Assembly (NCBI GenBank): GCA_964461035.1
Contig: CAYWRI010000011.1
Coordinates: 1-45,539, forward strand
Length of the DNA: 45,539 bases
Source of the DNA: CAYZNE01 sp964461035
GTDB lineage: Archaea > Nanobdellota > Nanobdellia > Woesearchaeales > CAYZNE01
Direction of reading: 5' to 3'
In this document: positions 40,842 through 45,539 of the stretch, piece by piece
Position numbering within the stretch: the first letter of the stretch is position 1
Layout of the letters: every line of letters starts with the position of its first letter
Notes under the pieces: model-generated
Databases searched by the model: none
What the model was told of the DNA's origin: nothing
Seen by the model: only the letters and a program-made list of their open reading frames with translations
Made by a program: the position numbers and the translations under genes

Positions 40842-41078
40842 TTATTTCTTTTTGCCTTTTGTTGCATATGCTCCAAGAAATATTCCAAGAACTGTTAAAA
40901 ATCCAATTATTGGAACTAATAAACTTGCAGATTGCTTTGCAAATATTAAGAATAAAGCAACAATAACAATATAGATTCCTCCAATTGATGCTCCAATTGC
41001 AACACAGGGTTCTTTATTTTCACAACAGTATTCTGGACTCTTATTCAGACTCACTATGCGATTTATCTTTTTTTTCAT
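40842..41078 (-). CDS. Small two-helix membrane protein
   Basis: A 78-residue protein with two membrane segments (residues about 26-46 and 51-71). Its N-terminal 24 residues hold four Cys, of which CCENKEPC makes a compact cluster that may bind metal or form disulfides. Both ends are basic (KKKINR, KGKKK). The ribosome binding site AGAGGTGA stands close before the ATG. A minus-strand CTTTTTAAAAG (41125-41135) is the likely TATA box, leaving a short leader. I do not recognise a family. It lies between the CcdA operon and the ribosomal operon. Confidence 0.7.
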   Translation of the reverse strand: MKKKINRIVSLNKSPEYCCENKEPCVAIGASIGGIYIVIVALFLIFAKQSASLLVPIIGFLTVLGIFLGAYATKGKKK

Positions 41079-41207
41079 AATCTCACCTCTTAAACATAAA
41101 CATAATCTAATTGAGGTATTCTTCTTTTAAAAAGTTAGTTGTTTATAAATTCAAAATTAAATAGAATTAAATTATAATAGAAAAAAAGATAATAAAAAAT
41201 AAAATAT

Positions 41208-41954
41208 TTAGAAATCTTCACTTACTTCAACTTGTTTTTCGGAGATTTCTTCTTTCTTTTCAGACTTAGTTTTTTGGACTTTTGTTTCTTCAGCAACAGA
41301 ATTTTCTTTTTTTAACTCTTGAACTACTTCTTCGTCCACTACTTTTACTTCATTAGGTAAAATATTAACAACATTTAGTTTTTCATATTGAACAATTCTT
41401 ATTTCAGAATGTTTAACAGGCATTGTTTTTTTAAGAACCGCTTTTAGTTTTCTTTGAAAAGAATTATGCATAAGTTCACTAACAAAAGTATCTAAATCTG
41501 TTCGTTTCATATGATCTTTTATGAATTCTCTAGCAGTAAGTCTTATTTTAGTTTTTTGTGCACTTGTAGCAACATTAAATGTAACTATTAATGGTTTTAT
41601 TCTAAGAAGGTTTCCTTTTTTATCTCTAGTTAAAAATGAATCTCCAACTTTGGATTTATCTCTTCTTACAAATCTTTTTATAAAACTATCAAGTATACCA
41701 TATTTGACAAGCTTTGTTTTACCCTTACTTTCTTGAACACTTTCTACAATAAAAGTCAAATTTATATTTTGATCTCTCATACTTCGTGTTATAACACTTA
41801 AATTGGTTTTAACATATTTACCTTTAAGTTTTTGTACCGAATCTAAATATGTTTCACCTATTACTTGCTCATTAAATATTTTTGGTGCAAGTATAGGATA
41901 CCATTTCTTTTTCTTTGCTTTGGTAACTGCCACGCTTCTTTTCTTTTTAGCCAT
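41208..41954 (-). CDS. rps3ae: Ribosomal protein S3Ae (eS1)
   Basis: A 248-residue small-subunit ribosomal protein. The N-terminal block KKKKWYPILAPKIFNEQVIG is diagnostic of eS1/S3Ae. The central family motifs ETYLDSVQKLKGK and RIKPLIVTFN are present. The last 40 residues form an acidic/Lys-rich tail (KKENSVAEETKVQKTKSEKK) that is longer than in most archaea. The gene lies 10 bases after rpoK and is cotranscribed. The start is at ATG 41954 with AAAGGAA nearby. Confidence 0.96.
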   Translation of the reverse strand: MAKKKRSVAVTKAKKKKWYPILAPKIFNEQVIGETYLDSVQKLKGKYVKTNLSVITRSMRDQNINLTFIVESVQESKGKTKLVKYGILDSFIKRFVRRDKSKVGDSFLTRDKKGNLLRIKPLIVTFNVATSAQKTKIRLTAREFIKDHMKRTDLDTFVSELMHNSFQRKLKAVLKKTMPVKHSEIRIVQYEKLNVVNILPNEVKVVDEEVVQELKKENSVAEETKVQKTKSEKKEEISEKQVEVSEDF

Positions 41955-41964
41955 TTTATTTCCT

Positions 41965-42201
41965 TTATTCGTGTGGGAGTACTCTTTTAATTTCTATAAG
42001 AAGAACCCCTGACTCAAACTCTTTTTTTGCTATTGCTATTGGATCATAATTCAGGTTTACTAAATCTTTTTTAGAAAAATCCATAAGAAATGGTGCTCCT
42101 TGAGATATTTGTAAAGCCCTACTTCCTATTAATCTTGCTCTTTCGAATTTAGTAAATCTATTGTCTAAAATATGATCAAATTTTTCTTTAGTTTTTGGCA
42201 A
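41965..42201 (-). CDS. rpoK: DNA-directed RNA polymerase subunit K (Rpb6 homologue), TTG start
   Basis: A 78-residue RNA polymerase subunit. The core FTKFERARLIGSRALQISQG is the signature of RpoK/Rpb6, which holds the assembled enzyme together. The end DPIAIAKKEFESGVLLIEIK is also typical. The start codon is TTG at 42201, fixed by a ribosome binding site AAGGTGG six bases upstream; no ATG lies nearby in frame. It is the first gene of the rpoK-rps3ae pair. TATA-like ATATTATAAAAT (about 42238-42249) lies upstream. Confidence 0.95.
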   Translation of the reverse strand: MPKTKEKFDHILDNRFTKFERARLIGSRALQISQGAPFLMDFSKKDLVNLNYDPIAIAKKEFESGVLLIEIKRVLPHE

Positions 42202-42207
42202 TATAAA

Positions 42208-42214
42208 CCACCTT
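42208..42214 (-). promoter_or_regulatory. Ribosome binding site that fixes the TTG start of rpoK
   Basis: The minus strand reads AAGGTGG, followed six bases later by TTG. This is the only start candidate that keeps the full N-terminus of RpoK. Confidence 0.6.
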
Positions 42215-42428
42215 TGTTTATTTTATAACTATTTAATTTTATAATATGAATAATAACCTACTAATTAGCCCATTATATAGATTATCGTAACAAAAGGAAC
42301 AGAAAACTCTTTATAAATGTTTTTCTTTATATGACTAATATGATAATTTTGAATCAGATTAAAGTCTACACAACTTATTAATAAGATTTAACTATTCTAT
42401 TTAATTAAATTACAAGAATCTTAAAAAA

Positions 42429-42439
42429 GTATTTAAATT
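42429..42439 (+). promoter_or_regulatory. TATA box of membrane winged-helix regulator
   Basis: AGTATTTAAAT is centred 26 bases before ATG 42460. It favours that start over ATG 42445, only 11 bases away. Confidence 0.5.
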
Positions 42440-42459
42440 CGAAAATGTTTAACTTCAAA

Positions 42460-43164
42460 ATGCCCAAAGATAGAAAAGAAACTTTTTTGCTTGTATCATT
42501 AAATGAAAGCAAAGCAAAAGAACTAGCACAGGTTGTATCTAATAATACGTGTAGGAAAATACTTGATTATTTATCAAATCATGATGATGCAACTGAAACA
42601 AAGATCTCTGAAGAACTCAATATTCCTATTTCTACAGTTCATTATAATCTTCAACAATTAATAAAAGGAAAACTTGTTGATGCTGAAGAATATCATTATT
42701 CTAAAAAAGGTAAGGAAGTAAATCATTATAAACTTGCAAATAAATATATAATTATTGCTCCAAAAGCAACAACAAGCAGTTTTAAAGAAAAACTTGCAAA
42801 GATTTTTCCTGTTGCAATTTTCACTATTGTTGGTGCAGGAGTACTACAATTATTTTCTTTTTTTAGAACATTTCTTGTAAGCTCAGTAGGTTCTCAGCTG
42901 TTGGAAAAAACAACTACGGATTATGTAACAGAAGCAATTCCAATGGTAGAAAATTTAGCTGCTGACACAGTTGTAAGAGAAACTGCTGTTAATTCAGCAA
43001 ATAGTCTTGCTAATTCAGGAATTTCTACAACTGCATCTTCAAGTGCATCTTTAATAAGCAGTGCTGCAATCTGGTTTCTTATTGGAGGAATACTTGCAAT
43101 ATTATTCTATTTATTATTTGAGATACTTCGAGAGAAATCTATTAATAAAGCTAGAACTAACTAA
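42460..43164 (+). CDS. Membrane-bound winged-helix (ArsR-like) regulator
   Basis: A 234-residue protein. Residues about 15-95 are a winged helix (AQVVSNNTCRKILDYLSNHD; the recognition helix IPISTVHYNLQQLIKGKLVD; wing YSKKGKEVNHYKL) that should bind DNA. Membrane segments lie at about 113-133 and 202-223, with a Ser/Thr/Ala-rich loop of some 65 residues between them, probably outside the cell. This HTH-plus-two-helix design is found in archaeal one-component membrane regulators. It may sense an external or membrane signal. Its start is chosen by the TATA box. In the 258-base gap upstream there is also a TATA-like TTATAAAT (42311-42318) followed at 42340 by a 12-codon frame, which may be a short leader peptide. 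Confidence 0.82.
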   Translation: MPKDRKETFLLVSLNESKAKELAQVVSNNTCRKILDYLSNHDDATETKISEELNIPISTVHYNLQQLIKGKLVDAEEYHYSKKGKEVNHYKLANKYIIIAPKATTSSFKEKLAKIFPVAIFTIVGAGVLQLFSFFRTFLVSSVGSQLLEKTTTDYVTEAIPMVENLAADTVVRETAVNSANSLANSGISTTASSSASLISSAAIWFLIGGILAILFYLLFEILREKSINKARTN

Positions 43165-43219
43165 AATTCTTAATCGGTTAATAAGAATAAATCTAAAAAA
43201 AAGAAATAAATTTATTTTT

Positions 43220-43792
43220 TTATTTAATAGTTATTTTATTAATAACAATATCTTTTACAGGTTTATCATTTGCACCTGTTTCAACAGATTCAATTTCTGA
43301 AAGAACATCTTCTCCTTTTATTACTTTCCCAAAAACAGAATGATGTCCGTTTAACCAAGGAGTTGCTTTAAGTGTAATAAAAAATTGACTTCCACCAGTA
43401 TTTGGTCCTGAATTTGCCATTGAAAGAATACCTGCACTATCATGTTTTAAGTTAGAATCAAATTCATCATCAATAGCATATCCTGGACCTCCAGTACCAA
43501 GGCCATTTGGACAACCACCTTGTATCATAAAATCTTTAATAACTCTATGAAATATTAATCCATCATAAAACCCTTTTTCAGTTAAATCTATAAAATTCTT
43601 TGTTGTATTTGGCGCTCTTTTTTCAAAGAGTTCTATTTCCATAGTTCCATGATTTGTTTCAATAACTGCAATTCTATTTCCTGTTTCAGTTGTATTTTCC
43701 ATTTTATCTACTCCACACCCCGCTAAAAAAACAAGCATAATTATTAAACTAATAACTAGATAACTTGTTTTATAATTTATTTTTGATTTCAT
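43220..43792 (-). CDS. Cyclophilin-type peptidyl-prolyl isomerase lipoprotein
   Basis: A 190-residue secreted enzyme. Residues 1-25 are a signal peptide with lipobox FLAGC, so it is probably lipid-anchored outside. The cyclophilin domain from about 38 has the motifs IETNHGTMEIELFEKRAPNT, the catalytic FHRVIKDFMIQGG (Arg in HRV), MANSGPNTGGSQFFIT, and the WLNGHHSVFGKVIKG substrate strip. Substrate-binding Trp, Phe and Arg are in place, so it should be active in prolyl isomerisation of exported proteins. I chose ATG 43792 because a TATA box lies about 28 bases upstream. It is convergent with the membrane regulator. Confidence 0.94.
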   Translation of the reverse strand: MKSKINYKTSYLVISLIIMLVFLAGCGVDKMENTTETGNRIAVIETNHGTMEIELFEKRAPNTTKNFIDLTEKGFYDGLIFHRVIKDFMIQGGCPNGLGTGGPGYAIDDEFDSNLKHDSAGILSMANSGPNTGGSQFFITLKATPWLNGHHSVFGKVIKGEDVLSEIESVETGANDKPVKDIVINKITIK

Positions 43793-43812
43793 TTTAATAA
43801 AAATAAACACAG

Positions 43813-43825
43813 CTTATTTTTAAAG
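43813..43825 (-). promoter_or_regulatory. TATA box of cyclophilin lipoprotein
   Basis: The minus strand reads CTTTAAAAATAAG, centred about 28 bases before ATG 43792. Confidence 0.5.
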
Positions 43826-44210
43826 TTAATTATAATTAAAGTGTTTTCTAAAAGATTTATGTAAAATGTTTTATCTAAAAAAGTATTTTTGAATCCATTT
43901 AACATATAGGTTTAAAGAAATTAATTTTCAAAGTGGAACGAAGTGACTTCAAAAATTGGTTTGGAAGAATGAACAAATCACCAGATGATTTACGAAATGA
44001 ACTTTAAATTCTTTTTAAGTTCTTTTTGCATACAAAATATGTAAAAATTTCATCCGAAAAGTCGAACATGAGTTAGTCTATCAAGCGAACAAAGTGAGCA
44101 ATCAAGACACAGATTAAAGGGCAGTTTTTTGTTTCCAAGAAGTGTAATTATAACTTGTAAACAGTAACAACCCAAAAAATTTTTAATATATGAGTAGATT
44201 CTTTGCTATT
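43826..44210 (+). other. Gene-poor region with short gene-like fragments
   Basis: No full gene is supported in this 385-base gap. A frame from GTG 43933 to TAA 44007 encodes 24 gene-like residues (VERSDFKNWFGRMNKSPDDL then RNEL). A second one, ending TAA near 44117, encodes IRKVEHELVYQANKVSNQD. Each lies over a similar word (GTGGAACGAAGTGAC near 43933 and GCGAACAAAGTGAGC near 44087). They could be remnants of a decayed gene, two microproteins, or copies of a short intergenic repeat. The TATA box of the macrodomain gene is at 44182-44190. Confidence 0.3.
44182..44190 (+). promoter_or_regulatory. TATA box that fixes the macrodomain start
   Basis: TTTAATATA is centred 25 bases before ATG 44211. 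The in-frame ATG at 44190 would overlap it. Confidence 0.55.
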
Positions 44211-44726
44211 ATGCAACTAGAAATAGTACAAGGAGACATCACATCTTTAGAGCTTGACGCTATTGTTAATGCTGCTAATAAGACATTATTAGGTGGTGGA
44301 GGAGTTGATGGAGCAATCCACCGAGTTGCAGGTAATGAACTTTATGAAGAGTGCAAGTCCTTACCTGAGATTGAACCAGGAGTACGTCTAAGAACAGGAG
44401 ACGCTGTTATCACAAAAGGTTATAATCTTCCTGCAAAACATGTTATTCATACTGTGGGACCAATTTATGATAAAGAGGATAACCCTAAAGCATTATTAAC
44501 TAACGCTTATAAAAATTCTTTAAGAGTCGCAGAAGAAAACTGCTTAAAATCGATTGCGTTTCCAGCAATAAGTACTAGAATTTTTGGATACCCAAAAGAT
44601 GAAGCATTAACTATTGTTAAAAACGTATTGAATAGTTTCCAATTTAATAGTGTTGAGAAAGTAATATTATGTTACTTTTCTGCAGGTGGTAAAGCACAAG
44701 CTGAACAATTATTCTATGGTAAATAG
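44211..44726 (+). CDS. Macrodomain protein (ADP-ribose-derivative hydrolase, YmdB/MacroD type)
   Basis: A 171-residue macrodomain that binds ADP-ribose and in this subgroup hydrolyses O-acetyl-ADP-ribose or removes ADP-ribose from proteins. The opening LEIVQGDITSLELDAIVNAA, the loop GGGGVDGAIHRVAG and the HVIHTVGPIY strand match the MacroD/YmdB class, including the catalytic Asn-Ala-Ala-Asn and Gly-rich loops. The closing PAISTRIFGYPKDEA is also typical. It has no partner gene nearby: the TATA box sits at 44182-44190 and the next gene is convergent. Length is normal. Confidence 0.95.
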   Translation: MQLEIVQGDITSLELDAIVNAANKTLLGGGGVDGAIHRVAGNELYEECKSLPEIEPGVRLRTGDAVITKGYNLPAKHVIHTVGPIYDKEDNPKALLTNAYKNSLRVAEENCLKSIAFPAISTRIFGYPKDEALTIVKNVLNSFQFNSVEKVILCYFSAGGKAQAEQLFYGK

Positions 44727-44822
44727 ATTTTACGAAGTAAAATACAATATGTCCTTTAGAACGAACTTCCCCATTTTTTCTTTTTAGAACTTAAACACAA
44801 TTGAATATAACATCGGGATTAA

Positions 44823-45539
44823 TTACTTTCTATTGCGTTTAATTGTTTTTTTGGTGTTTTTACTTTGATTCTTACCTTTTGGTAAATCTTTCTTTTTTAT
44901 ATCTTTTTTTGTTTTTTCTCTTTTTATTTCCCTACAAGTTTCAATGTACGCATAATCTTCATCAGCTAAACATCTCATATCATATGCTATAACTACATTT
45001 TCATAAAGAGGGGCTTCCGTTTTTATCCGGTTTCTTACTTTATCTGAAGCATTTGCATATATTTCTACTTGATTCCTAGATTTATCTTCTTCTAATTCTA
45101 TTGTTTCTCGATAAGTTTCCCATTCTTTCAAGTCTGTCTATCTTTAAATCATTTAATTGATTTAGTTTGATTAACTCTTTGTAATCTTCAAATAATTTGA
45201 AGTATTCATCCAATTTAGTATTTTTATTAGTATTAATTAATTTAAATTTTGAATAATAATTGATTCCGTTCATTAACAAACCATAAAAACTAATTTCATT
45301 ATTTATAATTAAATATCTTCTTGCTTTTAGATAACTGACAAAATAAGATTTAAAATCATTTGATAAAGATTTATCCATACTATAATTATTTAATTTATTA
45401 TAAAACGAAGATATTTCTTTTTTTATTAATGATATTTTATGATTAGCATTTATTAATCCTAACATTTCTTCTTTTCTATCTCTAAAAGTTCGTACATGTT
45501 GTCTTTCTTTCTTAACTTTATTAGTTAAAAATTCTATTG
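44823..45539 (-). pseudogene. Gene broken by a 4-bp tandem duplication (5' end outside window)
   Basis: A frame open from the right edge runs leftward, through KSYFVSYLKARRYLIINNEI, to a stop at 45082. A second frame, opening just before it, continues from 45131 to 44823 with gene-like sequence (ENVVIAYDMRCLADEDYAYI) and a Lys-rich tail. At 45132-45139 the minus strand has AGACAGAC. Removing one AGAC joins the two frames smoothly as DLKIDLKEWETYRETIELEE. The only start for the second frame alone is a TTG inside the overlap. So it is one protein, at least 235 residues, frameshifted by a tandem duplication, or a phase-variable or sequencing event. The protein is helical and charged; I do not recognise a family. 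Confidence 0.7.

Noticed and set aside
44823..45131. Separate gene starting at TTG 45131
   Set aside because: Its only start lies inside a 50-base overlap with the upstream frame, and removing one AGAC unit joins both frames, so one broken gene is the simpler reading.
1..45539. CRISPR arrays, insertion sequences, tRNA genes
   Set aside because: No regularly spaced repeats, no transposase-like protein, and no convincing T-arm with acceptor stem were found on either strand by eye.

Overview
The window looks like a chromosomal segment of an AT-rich archaeon of the DPANN type (Woesearchaeota/Pacearchaeota/Nanoarchaeota-like). The archaeal assignment rests on genes with no bacterial counterpart: ribosomal proteins L34e, L14e and S3Ae (eS1), RNA polymerase subunit K, an Orc1/Cdc6 ATPase, an archaeo-eukaryotic primase and an Lhr helicase. 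Transcription signals agree. Most first genes have a TATA box centred about 25-30 bases before the start codon, which implies leaderless mRNAs. Operon-internal genes and a few others carry GGAGG/GAGGTGA-type ribosome binding sites. The DPANN placement rests on the fused one-chain primase PriS-PriL, known from Nanoarchaeum, and on general gene style; I could not run a phylogeny.

Layout. 1-4717 is the N-terminal 1,572 codons of a giant membrane-anchored surface protein that runs off the left edge. It has a sequon-packed stalk, FG-GAP/VCBS calcium-binding repeats and a CARDB-like domain. 4.8-6.0 kb is a two-gene unit of a tyrosine recombinase catalytic domain and a small ParB-HTH-like protein. 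6.1-7.7 kb has a lipoprotein and a SpoIIM-family membrane protein. 7.9-10.6 kb encodes what looks like a degenerate PEP-synthase-type N-terminal domain carrying a roughly 540-residue disordered Asn/Glu tail. topA follows, then two divergent cell-surface proteins (13-16.8 kb), a tandem-domain Lrp/AsnC regulator, two unknown proteins, orc1/cdc6, a small winged-helix-like protein and a membrane-anchored GH18-like protein (19-23 kb).

23.1-29 kb holds rpl34e-rpl14e, an unusual LMW-phosphatase-like protein, a candidate small RNA, corA, a TPR protein plus flavodoxin pair, and priSL. A GC-richer structured block (29.16-29.35 kb) separates priSL from lhr. 32.7-35.6 kb holds two tandem paralogous proteins of unknown function. 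They are followed by a bacterial/eukaryotic-style tgt, a coiled-coil membrane protein, a guanidino-group deiminase-like enzyme, a thioredoxin lipoprotein plus CcdA pair, an Lrp-like pseudogene, rpoK-rps3ae, a membrane-bound winged-helix regulator, a secreted cyclophilin, a macrodomain protein, and at the right edge a gene broken by a 4-bp tandem duplication.

Working together: topA, orc1, priSL and lhr make this a DNA replication/repair-rich segment. The thioredoxin/CcdA pair, the cyclophilin lipoprotein and the many secreted proteins point to an active extracytoplasmic folding and surface programme. Several promoters carry perfect palindromes next to their TATA boxes, which suggests local repressors. 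No CRISPR array, insertion sequence or tRNA gene was seen.
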